A stretch of DNA of 64,000 nt, from contig CM068377.1 of assembly GCA_034770075.1 (NCBI GenBank), forward strand, positions 73,731,358 through 73,795,357, given 5' to 3'. Position numbers and translations under genes: made by a program. Below the pieces are notes generated by a model that did not search any database, was not told the origin of the DNA, and saw nothing but the letters and a program-made list of their open reading frames with translations. Positions 46,352-58,135 of this stretch are shown here, in pieces. Numbering within the stretch: position 1 is the first letter of the stretch; each line of letters opens with the position of its first letter. This DNA comes from Aralia elata. Taxonomy: Eukaryota > Streptophyta > Magnoliopsida > Apiales > Araliaceae.

Positions 46352-48407
46352 TGTAGACACCCAAATTTTGCACTTTGTATACTAACCCTGATAGGAGGGC
46401 AAATTCGGCAAATGACCGGCCTGCGAGACGGAAGGTGGACATAAGTGCAAACACTCAGAGCCACGACGACGACTTACGATCAAGGCTGACACGACGACGG
46501 GCGAAGCAACCACCCATAAATGATGTGGCACTTTTCCCAGCGGTTCCCGGACTGCAAAATGCAAGCCTGTCGGCGAAAACCGACGTCACGACACGAGAAT
46601 CGAGGTGCGGCACGGAAATCGAGAAAATCAGCCCACCCGGCCGCGGATTGATCTGCGGCCAAACGATTAGAATAATGGTGGTGCGCACGGGACTCGAAAC
46701 CAGGAAACTAGCTGAGTGCGATGGGGGGTGGGCCAGCCAGCCGCAGATCAATCTGCGGCCAGGCCGCAGATCAATCTGCGGCTACCCTAGCCAGCCTATT
46801 TCAGTTCAGTTTCTTCATTTCATCCAGGGAGGTTCAATAACAAAAAAGGAAGAAGGCAGCGCGGCAGCAGCTGGGGAAGGGGAGCAAAATCAGCAACAAT
46901 TAAGATAGAAAAGAGAGAAAAGAGAGAAAATAGTGAGGAATTGTATCCATATTGTGGGACTATATATCATATATTTCTACTCTATTCAATACACAAATTC
47001 ATACATATTGTGGGGATTATTTGCAAGGTGAAAAATCCTTTGTTTTAGCATTTTGTTTTACCATTTTTGTTAAGCTTTTTGTCATCCAAATTATATTAAA
47101 TGTAGTTGTTCTTGTATGTTGTTGTGAATCCACGGATTGAGGGCTATTAGTGAGGGTTCTAAATGGAACGAAATTCCTCCTGATGGCCCGATGATATCCA
47201 TTTGATGATTTTTTAGCTCGTTGTAATGATGTATTGTGCATAGATTGTTTAGATTGCTATTTTTAGGATCTTGTGGGTGTTTAGCGATTTTGGATGTGAG
47301 CCTAGGAGCGCGACCCCGTGGTCCAAATCCGATGATGGACATCTATTGATATATGTAATAAATTCGATGTATCTTTCATTATAAATATGTAATCGTCGGG
47401 CCTTAAAACGACGCCAAGGCGAGAATCGCGTTTAAGGCCCCGTCATAGTGAAAATATGCGATTGTGGGCGTTCGGGGTTATTTTGATGGCTTACATGCCC
47501 ATGAATAGCCCCGACGCGAGTTTATGCTTGATTTGATTTATGAGACGAAATTGATTTCAAAGCTAAACGATAAGATTTTCATAAAATCAAATCAAACTAG
47601 GTTATTAGAATCACGAGGCTAAAATTGGGAATGCTAATGGATGTCGATTCCTATTTAACGAGAATGCAAAAGAAAAAAATCGTTTTTCAAACATCACAAA
47701 ATTGATTTTATGGAAATAAGTAATGTTTTATTAAACCTTTGTGCATAGGGTTAAAGAGATCCTAGAAGTTGCCCATCATGTTATTTACGAAAGCAACGTA
47801 TAGATCTCGATTCCTATTTTGACGATGGTTTAGAAAACTCTTGTTTTGCCAAAACGACACCTAATGAAAATCTCATCAGTTTTTGACAATTAAAATCAAA
47901 CCTTTCTCATAAAGCTTTCTCGTATGAGCCGAATGACATTTTAAGTATTCTCAAAAGAAAGCACGACTTTTCATCAAAACCCAAATGGTTTCTTCATGCA
48001 AACTCACCACGACATTCACATAGGCACACACACACACACACGCACGCATACACACACATTTCATGAATTAAAGGATAGGAAAGCATCAAGATTGCGGTAA
48101 CCGTGTTTCACGGAAGTCGGGGGGTGCCTAACACCTTCCCCTCGCTTAAGCAAGCCCCCGAACTCTATGAATCTCGGTTCGCAGACCAATTAATTCGGAG
48201 TCACATATGAGCCATCGATTTATAAAAAAATGAAAACTCGGATGAGTTGGTACATCCATTTCAAGTATACCAACTGGCGACTCTGGTTAATTGGCTCATT
48301 ATAAAAAACGATCTTTCAAAACCCCGTCGACATTGAGTGCCGATCCTTTCCAAAACATCATCTAATCAAAAGGCAAAAATCGGAAAGACGAAAAACCGGC
48401 GTCGACA
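46352..48407 (+). repeat. 5' LTR of E
   Basis: This is 2056 bp, TGTAGACACC to GGCGTCGACA. It holds about 55 bases near 46737-46791, including two CCGCAGAT...ATCTGCGG palindromes, that are missing from the 3' LTR. The GGGCCTTAAA hairpin lies at 47398-47440 and a CA-rich microsatellite near 48027-48057. Confidence 0.93.
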
Positions 48408-48409
48408 GC

Positions 48410-48427
48410 TGGCGACTCCGCTGGGGA
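48410..48427 (+). other. Primer binding site of E
   Basis: TGGCGACTCCGCTGGGGA lies two bases after the LTR and is identical to the D site at 58884-58901. It is the arginine-tRNA-like site used by Ogre/Tat elements. Confidence 0.8.
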
Positions 48428-48830
48428 CATTAGAGGGCTTAAGCCGCGTTCAAATCTTGATGCTGTCCTATCCTTTAAAATTCATAAAATGTGTGTGTGT
48501 GCGATATTTTGATTTTTTCTTTTGTTGTGTGAATGTGTGTTTTTGCCCAATAAATGAATGATTTGAATTGCTTTACTTTAAAGTAATCATATGCATACGG
48601 TGAGGACGATGAATATGAATGTATGTTGAGAGAGTACCTCCTCCTGAGGCGAACCCGTCGGTTGCTTATTACTGGACTCGAAGGGGCTGCTCCCCGGAGA
48701 TGGCTCAGGAAACGCACCACCCAAATCCGCTCCAATCGAAAGGTTTCAGACGAGTAGATTGCGAAGATTTGGGGACCTTCATGCCGAAAAGCCCGCGAGA
48801 GTAACCCTAGGGTAGGTCAGCCTCTGATAA
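48428..48830 (+). other. Leader of E, homologous to the D leader
   Basis: It matches in inverse orientation about 58480-58883 of D (TTAGAGGGCTTAAGCCGCG, GAGAGTACCTCCTCCTGAGG). It is non-coding and probably includes packaging and dimerisation signals, by analogy only. Confidence 0.7.
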
Positions 48831-49339
48831 ACCAAACGAAAGGGAAGCTTCTTCATGCCCTTTTATCATTCAGTCGAATAAATAAATGTCATGTAAATGG
48901 CATATAACTGTCATACCGGCATCATCGCAATAAATATGTCTTGTATCATGTGGTTACATCACCTGCACATATAGAGAGAACACTGACATGGTTTTGCAGG
49001 AGGGCAATCCGTGCCACGTACCAAGGTTTTCCAAAAACTTCTAAATATTATCCTGTCATCAAACACTGACCTTGTTCTGCAGGATAAGATTAAGAGAACC
49101 GTGAAAGCGTGGCATAACGATCACAAAGAACCCGAAGTAGGGGCATATTTGACCACAAAAAAAAGGGAAAAAGAAAAAGAAAAAGAAGAAAAAAAAAGAG
49201 AAAGAATAACAATCATGCATCAGTGTTGACATGCATCTGCCAACTTGTAACTGACACAGTACTAAACTACGACCCTTGTTGTTTTGCGAGATTGCCCCTA
49301 CGACCCAACTAGGAGGCCGTAAAGTCCATACTCCATCCA
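48831..49339 (+). other. E interior without recognisable gene
   Basis: It includes an A/G-rich low-complexity run (49158-49205). The phrase GATCACAAAGAACCC occurs at 49120 and again at 50211, a local duplication. Confidence 0.5.
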
Positions 49340-49815
49340 TCCAAATGGCAGAGGCCGATAGCCATGAAATTACAGTTCTGCCACTCCAACAATACGGCCA
49401 AATACGAGGGACTCATCCTAGGACTGAGATTAGCCCTAGGAATGGGAATCAAAAGGATGAAAGTAGTTGGAGACTCGAATTGGTCATCCAGCAGGCTATG
49501 GGAATATACAGCACCAAAGGGCATAAACGGGACCTAGCTACGGGACTGCTGAGATGTCTGGAGGCCGAGGAAGCCCACAGATAATGAACGAAGTACATGG
49601 CAATGTGTGCAGAGCCCATATGAGCAGAACACTTTTTGCAAAGAAAAGCGTGTGAACGGGTCGCTACGGGCTAACCATGAAAACTAATTGCGATAATCAT
49701 GTCAGGAAATGCCATTAATGCCAGATCCATACCAATGTGATCCATGCACCTCCTAATGAGCTCCATTGCTTGACCTCACCGTGGCCAGTTGGACCGTGCA
49801 TCAGGTGATATCCAG
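49340..49815 (+). pseudogene. E: second-RNase-H and integrase-finger fragments
   Basis: One frame reads HSNNTAKYEGLILGLRLALG and VVGDSN, clearly related to the second RNase H of D. After a deletion of about 120 codons it resumes with sequences related to the D integrase zinc finger (PPNELHC and neighbours), full of stops. It is a remnant with no function. Confidence 0.75.
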
Positions 49816-49884
49816 GAAGGGAAAAATCCCGGAGTATGGCAGTGAATCCCGGCCAGTAGAAGATCAATGGGTTTTAAAATTCTG

Positions 49885-50215
49885 AGTTTTATTTCAAATC
49901 CCTGCACGCTCATGTCATTTTGTCATGTTATCCAAAAGAAGATCATGTGCTGAAATGTTTTATATATATGACAAGCATTTTTGTTTTATGTCAGGTACCC
50001 CGATTTGAGGCACTCTAGCCTGACAAGCAATAGGCCAAATTTGAAGGAGGATCACGATTTTGGTATAAAGCTAGAGTTCGATCTGATGGGGATTGAGCAG
50101 GACGAGAAAGATATCGACAATACGCCTGACGAGATCAAAGGATGGGTCGAAGGTAAACCCAAAACCGACTTAGACCAAACCATCGCCATCGAACATCAGA
50201 ACCCCTAACGATCAC
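49885..50215 (+). pseudogene. E: PR-RT intron end and pre-RT fragment
   Basis: The stretch ending GTTTTATGTCAG resembles the 3' end of the D intron. It is followed by a frame with LEFDLMGIEQDEKD and DEIKGWVEGKPK, homologous to the start of D exon 2. It lies downstream of the integrase scrap, the reverse of the normal order. Confidence 0.75.
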
Positions 50216-50884
50216 AAAGAACCCGGAGTAGGGGAAAATTCGAACACACAAAAAAAAATCAAAAAAATCAAAAAAAAAAAAAAAATCTCTCAAAAATCAA
50301 AAATCCCCCAAACCTTTCAAACAGGTCAAAGGACCGGATCTTTTGTCAGTCCAGCGAGATACCGATGCAACCAGTACGAGGGAGATCACAGAAAAGCAAC
50401 TTAACACTGGGGCATTTATCAACTACCCAGGAAAGGGTGACGTGCAAATTGGCACCCATGCAACAATCCCATCAACATGCACCATCATCATCAAATGCTA
50501 CCTCATGGCAATTCAATCTTCAACGGTACGATCATCTGGCATTTGTCAAGCATAGTTTTCTCGGGATACGATGATCCGCGTGAAAGGGGATTCTATTTGA
50601 CTTAATAGGAATCGGATTAATTCTGACAAGCAACCGTGGAGCACGATCGTGAGTATGATTAGACGAAGAAGGCTATTCAACCTTTTGATAGGGTACAAAG
50701 CCTTAATTCAAAGCAACGTTTGCGACAGAATCAACCTCATGTGACAGCATTCACTTTGCGTTTGCACAAACTTTCAGTTGTGAGGTATAAAACTATGACG
50801 ACGTTGATGGCAATTGACACATAGTCAGACAGTCAATGATTATCAAGCTAATATCAAGAAGTCAGATGATAAATGATTATCAAG
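50216..50884 (+). other. E interior without recognisable gene
   Basis: An A-rich run lies near 50250-50310; the rest is unassigned. Confidence 0.4.
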
Positions 50885-51385
50885 CTAATGTCTCGAATCG
50901 TGGCCTGGGTTATTCGAGTAATTAAGCCCGAGGGGTGTCTCTACACCTGGTGCCCTAAAGCCATCTGGTTTGGGAGTCGCTGGCCCAACACTCGTTACAT
51001 GGGTAAGTCAGAGCCTAAGAAAACGAGCATTACAGTAGAGGAGGCCCGAGCAGATTCGAATCGTGGCATGGGCTACTCGAGTAATTAAGCCTAAGGGGTG
51101 TTTCTGCATCTGGTTCCCTAAAGCCGTCTGGTTTGGGAGTCACCGGCCTAACACTCGCTACATGGGTAACTCAAGCCTAAGAAAACGAATCTTGCGCAAG
51201 GTCAAGCGAAGAATGAATGGTGCAGACCACCAGCTTGTCTCGAACCGTGGCCTTTGTTACTTGAGTAAATAAATCCGAAGGGGTGTCTGTACACCTAATG
51301 CCCCAAAACCGTCTGGTTCGGGAGTCATTGGTCCAAAACTCGTTAAATGGGTAACTTTGAATAGCCTAAGAAAACGAGACAAGTG
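50885..51385 (+). repeat. Three-copy direct repeat in E (about 165-185 bp spacing)
   Basis: A block with CGAATCGTGGC, GAGTAATTAAGCC, TCTGGTTTGGGAGTC, ACTCG and CATGGGTAA occurs at about 50891, 51056 and 51239, with increasing divergence. It is not seen elsewhere in the window. Confidence 0.8.
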
Positions 51386-52576
51386 AAGTGGGCTAATAAA
51401 GAGAAAGGATAATACGAAAAACTCTCGGCTTTAAACAAGAAGTCATGAAAGAGAAACCCCTACTGAATGCTGCATCGCACAGTGCATTTGTCATATGACG
51501 TCAAGCCTGCTAAGGACGTTGTCGAGAATGGAGACAGGGTGCCTTTGACGAGGGAAGGTAGTTCTTTTGAATTCGACCTCACTCACGTACAATGACCATG
51601 AATGCTTGAAGATGTTCTTACGATTTCATAACTCGTCAAATAGAAAATCATCAACTCACGAGGGATTGAAAAAAAAAAATCCAATCTAGTACATTCACGG
51701 TTCACAAATTGCTAGATTGTGCGATAAAAGATATTCAATTTCATGTGCTTTAACTGCATTTTTGTCGAGATTATAATATCTTTGTGTTGAACTAACACTA
51801 ACGGCCCGAGCTTTCAAGTTTTGGCATTTGTTAGTCATCTGATATGCAGGATCTTGCAGAGCTGTGGATAACTCAGCACGGTCAACATCGCGAGTGTTCG
51901 ATAGAATTTCTTGGCAGCGATACGCGCCAAGGCAGGGCAGTTAAAAATCGTGAAATGGAAGGAAGCTGAGACTATACAGAACTTCTCGTCATTGGGCCTC
52001 TCCCCAATCCTGACTATCACTGCCTGGACATCCAAATGATCCACATGCATGAGCATATACAAGGATGATATAATGCGGGACAGCAGCATATCGGCCAGCA
52101 GAAATGATCAAAAGGCCAAGGAGCCCAACATAGCTGTTGATCATCACAGAGAGCGAAACAGACTGCCTCAACTCGATGAAATGAGGACGACCAAGAACAG
52201 GCAGAGTACAAAACCAATGTTGAAGTCTAGAAACTACACTTCACGACGAGGCGTGATCCAGTCAAATGTTGGCAAACAGCGACGACGGTCGAATCATATC
52301 ATTTGACTGAACATGGGTCATTTCTATCTAAAACATATGTTGTGCACATGCATCTGCCCATACCATATTTGCCAGATCATGTGTAACATCTTTTTCATGC
52401 ATGCATGTACGATCAAAATGAAAATCTCAGGAAAGTACAAGCACGTCGCTTTCAACCTCACAAATGATCAGACTATGATGGCTTTTGCGGCATAATACAT
52501 GGACGATGTTGGTGGGTGATCCAGGACATGAAGCAGATCACACATCCCATTAAAAAAAAAAATCACTCAAAACCAA
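51386..52576 (+). other. E interior without recognisable gene
   Basis: Short frames only, with no motif. Not alignable by eye to D. Confidence 0.4.
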
Positions 52577-54063
52577 TCAATGACCCCTGGGAAGGGCTGG
52601 TATCCAACTAATCAGTGACCCCTGGGAAGGGCTGGTATCCAAACAAGAAGTGAACCTGGGAAAGCATCCAAGCAAACCACAACAAGGTGGTGAACAAACC
52701 CTGGGAAGGGCTGAGATCCACGCGAACCACAACAAAGATGGTGAGCAACCCTGGGAAGGGCTGATATCCACAAAAGAAAAAAGACAAAAAACAACAAACC
52801 CTGGGAAGGGCTGAGATCCGCGCGAACCACAATAAAGATGGTGAGCAACCCTGGGAAGGGCTGATATCCACAAAAGAAAAAGGACAAAAAACAACAAACC
52901 CTGGGAAGAGCTGAGATCCATGCGAACCACAACAAAGATGGTGAGCAACCCTGGGAAGGGCTGATATCCACAAAAACAAAAAAAGATAAAAAACAACAAA
53001 CCCTGGGAAGGGCTGAGATCCACGCGAACCACAACAAAGATGGTGAGCAACCCTGGGAAGGGCTGATATCCACAAAAACAAAAAAAGACAAAAAACAACA
53101 AACCCTGGGAAGGGCTGAGATCCACGCGAACCACAACAAAGATGGTGAGCAACCCTGGGAAGGGCTGATATCCACAAAAGAAAAAAGACAAAAAACAACA
53201 AACCCTGGGAAGGGCTGAGATCCACGCGAACCACAACAAAGATGGTGAGCAACCCTGGGAAGGGCTGATATTAACAAAACAAAAAAAGACAAAAAACAAC
53301 AAACCCTGGGAAGGGCTGAGATCCACGCGAACCACAACAAAGATGGTGAGCAACCCTGGGAAGGGCTGATATCCACAAAAATAAAAAAAGACAAAAAACA
53401 ACAAACCCTGGGAAGGGCTGAGATCCACGCGAACCACAACAAAGATGGTGAGCAACCCTGGGAAGGGCTGATATCCACAAAAACAAAAAAAGACAAAAAA
53501 TAACAAACCCTTGGAAGAGCTGAGATCCACGCGAACCACAACAAAGATGGTGAGCACCCCTGGGAAGGGCTGATATCCACAAAAGAAAAAAGACAAAAAA
53601 CAACAAACCCTGGGAAGGGCTGAGATCCACGCGAACCACAACAAAGATGGTGAGCAACCCTGGGAAGGGCTGATATCCACAAAAGAAAAAAGACAAAAAA
53701 CAACAAACCCTGGGAAGGGCTGAGATCCATGCGAACCACAACAAAGATGGTGAGCACCCCTGGGAAGGGCTGATATCCACAAAAGAAAAAAGGCAAAAAA
53801 CAACAAACCCTGGGAAGGGCTTAGATCAACGCGAACCACAACAAGATGGTGAGCAACCCTAGGAAGGGCTGATATCCACAAAAAGAAAAAAAAAGACAAA
53901 AACAACAAACCCTTAAAAGGGCTGAGATCCACGCGAACCACAACAAGATGGTGAGCAACCCTGGGAAGGGCTGATATACACAAAAAGAAAAAAGACAAAA
54001 AACAACAAACCTTGGGAAGGGCTGAGATCCAAACAACTAACACCCTGGGAAGGGCTGAGATCC
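52577..54063. repeat. 100-bp minisatellite in E, about 13-14 copies
   Basis: CCCTGGGAAGGGCTGAGATCC recurs about every 100-102 bp (for example 52699, 52799, 52899, 53001, 53103). Each unit has a second half-copy ending GATATCC, separated by A-rich spacers (AAAAGACAAAAAACAACAAA). The long minus-strand frames across it result from a period close to a multiple of three and are not genes. No equivalent was found in D. Confidence 0.95.
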
Positions 54064-54940
54064 AAGATAACCAACCGGCGACGATAACCGGGGGTTACGA
54101 GATGGGTGACCGGCGACGATACCCGGCCCCGACGAAACAATCGTCCGGCGACGAAAACCGGCGATTACGAGATGGATGTCCGGCGACGAAAACTGGCTCC
54201 GACAAGATAACCAACCGGCGACGATAACCGGGGGTTACGAGATGGGTGTCCGGCGACGAAAACCGGCCCCGACAAGATGATCGACCGGCGATGATAACCG
54301 GCGATTACGAGATGGATGTCCGGCGACGAAAACCGGCTCCGACAAGATAACCAACAGGCGACGATAATCGGGGGTTACGAGATGGGTGTCCAGCGATGAA
54401 AACCGGCCCCGACAAGATGATCGACTGGCGACGATAACCGGCGATTACGAGATGGATGTCCGGCGACGAAAACCGGCTCCGACAAGATAACCAACCGGCG
54501 ACGATAACCGGGGGTTACGAGATGGGTGTCCAGCGACGAAAACCGGCCCCGACAAGATGACCGACCGGCGACGATAACCGGCGATTACGAGATGGATGTC
54601 CGGCGACGAAAACCGGCTCCGACACGATAACCAACCGACGACGATAATCGGGGGTTACGAGATGGGTATCCGGCGACGAAACTGGCCCCGACAAGACAAT
54701 CGACCGGCGACGATAACCGGCGATTACGAGATGGATGTCCGGCGACGAAAATCGGCTCCGACAAGATAACCAACCGGCGACGATAACCGGGGGTTACGAG
54801 ATGGGTGTCCGGCGACGAAAACCGGCCCCGACAAGACAATCGACCGACGACGATAACCGGCGGTTACAAAATGGGTGACCGGCGACGATACCCGGCCCCG
54901 ACGAGACGATCGACCGGCGACGATAACCGGCGATCAACGA
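54064..54940. repeat. 140-bp minisatellite in E, about 6 copies
   Basis: GACAAGATAACCAACCGGCG recurs at 54201, 54341, 54481 and, varied, at 54621 and 54760, a 140-bp period. It is the reverse complement of the D minisatellite at 34421-35180. Because D lies in minus and E in plus orientation, the satellite has the same orientation relative to each element and sits near the 3' LTR in both. Confidence 0.95.
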
Positions 54941-55014
54941 ATCCCTGGGAAGGGCTGGTATCCAAACAATCAACGACCCCTGGGAAGGGCTGAGATCCAA
55001 GCAAACCCCGACAA

Positions 55015-55060
55015 ACGGTGACACCTGTGGAACCGTATCAAAGGACTGTACAGGGGTCAT
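55015..55060 (-). pseudogene. E: remnant of the start of the DUF7745-like gene
   Basis: The minus strand from 55060 reads ATGACCCCTGTACAGTC and the next 20 bases as in the start of the D gene at 38063, then turns into satellite-like DNA. It is antisense to the E orientation, as in D. This shows that an ancestor of E had the cassette. Confidence 0.75.
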
Positions 55061-55540
55061 TTTTCATCAAATTTACATTTTAAATGTTGTGTCACATGCA
55101 TTGAATATAATGATAATTCTGTACGTGATCCATGCAGGTTAGGTGTCAAAGTCCTAGCCTATCAGAATCAAAGGCTATGGCTGCCAAGAGCGATGTACGA
55201 GGACGAACTCCAAGGATGCCCTTCAAAGCTAGTCAGGAGAATAAATTCCTTTGACGACAATGGGATGGAATGAGGTGATTATGAGAGGGTTGACCGGATG
55301 CGAGACCCGGCACTCACAGGACAATCGACCGGATACGAGACCCGGCGATTACGAGACAAGCGACAGGTCAGGGATTGATGCATTGACACCTTTGGGAATG
55401 TTTTGCATGCTTTACATCTTGCGTTGCATCATAAGTTACATGTGTTGCATCATGTATGTACTGTCATTCTTAGACACTGTCATTCATGCATCGGGTGTCT
55501 ATTTCTTTATCATGTTCATTTCATTTAACATTTCATAAAC
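55061..55540 (+). other. Pre-PPT tail of E
   Basis: Non-coding. The last 160 bases correspond to the D tail (34263-34420, inverse). Two CGAGACCCGGC phrases near 55299 and 55337 look like stray satellite units. Confidence 0.5.
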
Positions 55541-55558
55541 ATGATAAAGAGGGGCAGC
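55541..55558 (+). other. Polypurine tract of E
   Basis: GATAAAGAGGGGCAGC directly precedes the 3' LTR. Confidence 0.8.
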
Positions 55559-57559
55559 TGTAGACACCCAAATTTTGCACTTTGTATACTAACCCTGATA
55601 GGAGGGCAAATTCGGCAAATGGCCGGCCTGCGAGACGGAAGGTGGACATAAGTGCAAACACTTAGAGCCACGACGACGACTTACGATCAAGGCTGACACG
55701 ACGACGGGCGAAGCAACCACCCATGAATGATGTGGCACTTTTCCCAGCGGTTCCCGGACTGCAAAATGCAAGCCTGTCGGCGAAAACTGACGTCACGACA
55801 CGAGAATCGAGGTGCAGCACAGAAATCGAGAAAATCAACCCACCCGGTCGCGGATTGATCTGCGGCCAAACGATTAGAATAATGGTGGTGCGCACGGGAC
55901 TCGAAACCAGGAAACTAGCTGAGTGCGATGGGGGGTGGGCCAGCTAGCCTATTTCAGTTCAGTTTCTTCATTTCATCCAGGGAGGTTCAATAACAAAAAA
56001 GGAAGAAGGCAGTGCGGCAGCAGCTGGGGAAGGGGAGCAAAATCAGCAACAATTAAGATAGAAAAGAGAGAAAAGAGAGAAAATAGTGAGGAATTGTATC
56101 CATATTGTGGAACTATATATCATATATTTCTACTCTATTCAATACACAAATTCATACATATTGTGGGGATTATTTGCAAGGTGAAAAATCCTTTGTTTTA
56201 GCATTTTGTTTTACCATTTTTGTTAAGCTTTTTGTCATCCAAATTATATTAAATGTAGTTGTTCTTGTATGTTGTTGTGAATCCACGGATTGAGGGCTAT
56301 TAGTGAGGGTTCTAAATGGAACGAAATTCCTCCTGATGGCCCGATGATATCCATTTGATGATTTTTTTAGCTCGTTGTAATGATGTATTGTGCATAGATT
56401 GTTTAGATTGCTATTTTTAGGATCTTGTGGGTGTGTAGCGATTTTGGATGTGAGCCTAGGAGCGCGACCCCGTGGTCCAAATCCGATGATGGACATCTAT
56501 TGATATATGTAATAAATTCGATGTATCTTTCATTATAAATATGTAATCGTCGGGCCTTAAAACGACGCCAAGGCGAGAATCGCGTTTAAGGCCCCGTCAT
56601 AGTGAAAATATGCGATTGTGGGCGTTCGGGGTTATTTTGATGGCTTACATGCCCATGAATAGCCCCGACGCGAGTTTATGCTTGATTTGATTTATGAGAC
56701 GAAATTGATTTCAAAGCTAAACGATAAGATTTTCATAAAATCAAATCAAACTAGGTTATTAGAATCACGAGGCTAAAATTGGGAATGCTAATGGATGTCG
56801 ATTCCTATTTAACGAGAAGGCAAAAGAAAAAAATCGTTTTTCAAACATCACAAAATTGATTTTATGGAAATAAGTAATGTTTTATTAAACCTTTGTGCAT
56901 AGGGTTAAAGAGATCCTAGAAGTTGCCCATCATGCTATTTACGAAAGCAACGTATAGATCTCGATTCCTATTTTGACGAAGGTTTAGAAAACTCTTGTTT
57001 TGCCAAAACGACACCTAATGAAAATCTCATCAGTTTTTGACAATTAAAATCAAACCTTTCTCATAAAGCTTTCTCGTATGAGCCGAATGACATTTTAAGT
57101 ATTCTCAAAAGAAAGCACGACTTTTCATCAAAACCCAAATGGTTTCTTCATGCAAACTCACCACGATATTCACATAGGCACACACACACACGCGCGCGCA
57201 TACACACACATTTCATGAATTAAAGGATAGGAAAGCATCAAGATTGCGGTAACCGTGTTTCACGGAAGTCGGGGGGTGCCTAACACCTTCCCCTCGCTTA
57301 AGCAAGCCCCCGAACTCTATGAATCTCGGTTCGCAGACCAATTAATTCGGAGTCACATATGAGCCATCGATTTATAAAAAAATGAAAACTCGGATGAGTT
57401 GGTACATCCATTTCAAGTATACCAACTGGCGACTCTGGTTAATTGGCTCATCATAAAAAACGATCTTTCAAAACTCCGTCGACATTGAGTGCCGATCCTT
57501 TCCAAAACATCATCTAATCAAAAGGCAAAAATCGGAAAGACGAAAAACCGGCGTCGACA
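55559..57559 (+). repeat. 3' LTR of E
   Basis: This is 2001 bp and nearly identical to the 5' LTR apart from the missing block of about 55 bases and a few substitutions. The hairpin is at 56552-56594. Confidence 0.93.
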
Positions 57560-57564
57560 AGCTG
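57560..57564. repeat. Target site duplication of E, right (AGCTG)
   Basis: Repeat of 46347-46351; gag of D resumes here. Confidence 0.93.
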
Positions 57565-58135
57565 TATTGGGTTAAGAAGGTATGGGCCAATTCCTCCCAG
57601 TTGTGGATTCGGGCGTTATCAAGGCGGGCATACCAGATTCTTGCCTCCCCCGTTAAGCTTTTCTGGAACAGCTGCATTCTCAACCCTTCGTCCTCGGCAT
57701 AAGACCCGAGTTCTCGAATGTATATTTTCAAGTGTGTGTAGGGGTCCCCCTTCCCATTGTATTTTCAAACTCGGGGATTTTAAATTTCTCTGGGTATCTG
57801 GCTCTGGGGAAGACACATAAATCTGAATAGTTAACCCTGCCCAGGGACCCTATGCCCTTCATAGATTGGATGGTTTCCTCCATTTGTCTCATTTTTTTCC
57901 GCAGGTCCTCTGTATCTCCCTCTTCCGGGATAGTAATCACTGTTTTGTTTGGTACGGGAATGGCCTTTGGGACGACTGGCTCGCCCTTAAGTTGAGGTGG
58001 ATCCTCTTTAGGTGGTTCCTGCCTGGGCATCAACTGCTCCTTTAGCATTATGGCCATTTCTAACATCTGCTTCTTAAAGTCATCAAATTCCTCCCTGGAT
58101 ATGGAACCGGAATTGGTAGATGGAATATCAGCCAT
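57565..58135 (-). pseudogene. D gag, N-terminal part (right of E)
   Basis: It starts at the ATG at 58135 on the minus strand. There is a coiled-coil-like beginning (REEFDDFKKQMLEMAIML), a Pro-rich linker, then the capsid N-terminus FPRARYPEKFKIPEFE. A one-base loss near 57770 shifts the frame into IRELGSYAEDEGLRMQLFQ, SLTGEARIWYARL and NWEELAHTFLTQY, the Retrotrans_gag core. E is inserted 5 codons after that. It continues at 46351. Confidence 0.87.

Larger units (their letters stand above)
46352..57559 (+). mobile_element. E: non-autonomous Ogre-like element nested in gag of D
   Basis: This is 11.2 kb with LTRs of 2056 and 2001 bp, a perfect AGCTG duplication, a PBS identical in type to D and the same PPT. 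The LTR ends and the leader resemble D, so it belongs to a sister subfamily. The interior has only scrambled pol scraps, two minisatellites and a remnant of the antisense cassette, so mobility must have relied on proteins from a related autonomous element. Confidence 0.92.

Noticed and set aside
45356..46356. Plus-strand frames opposite D gag
   Set aside because: Shadow frames of a well-supported minus-strand gene, with no motif of their own.
49011..49229. Lys/Glu-rich 72-codon frame in E
   Set aside because: Ends in an A/G low-complexity run; no homology to gag of D was visible.
52577..54043. Long minus-strand frame of 488 codons with repeated hydrophobic peptide, and overlapping long frames
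   Set aside because: It is produced by the 100-102-bp minisatellite; similar peptides appear in several frames, and no domain or start context supports a gene.
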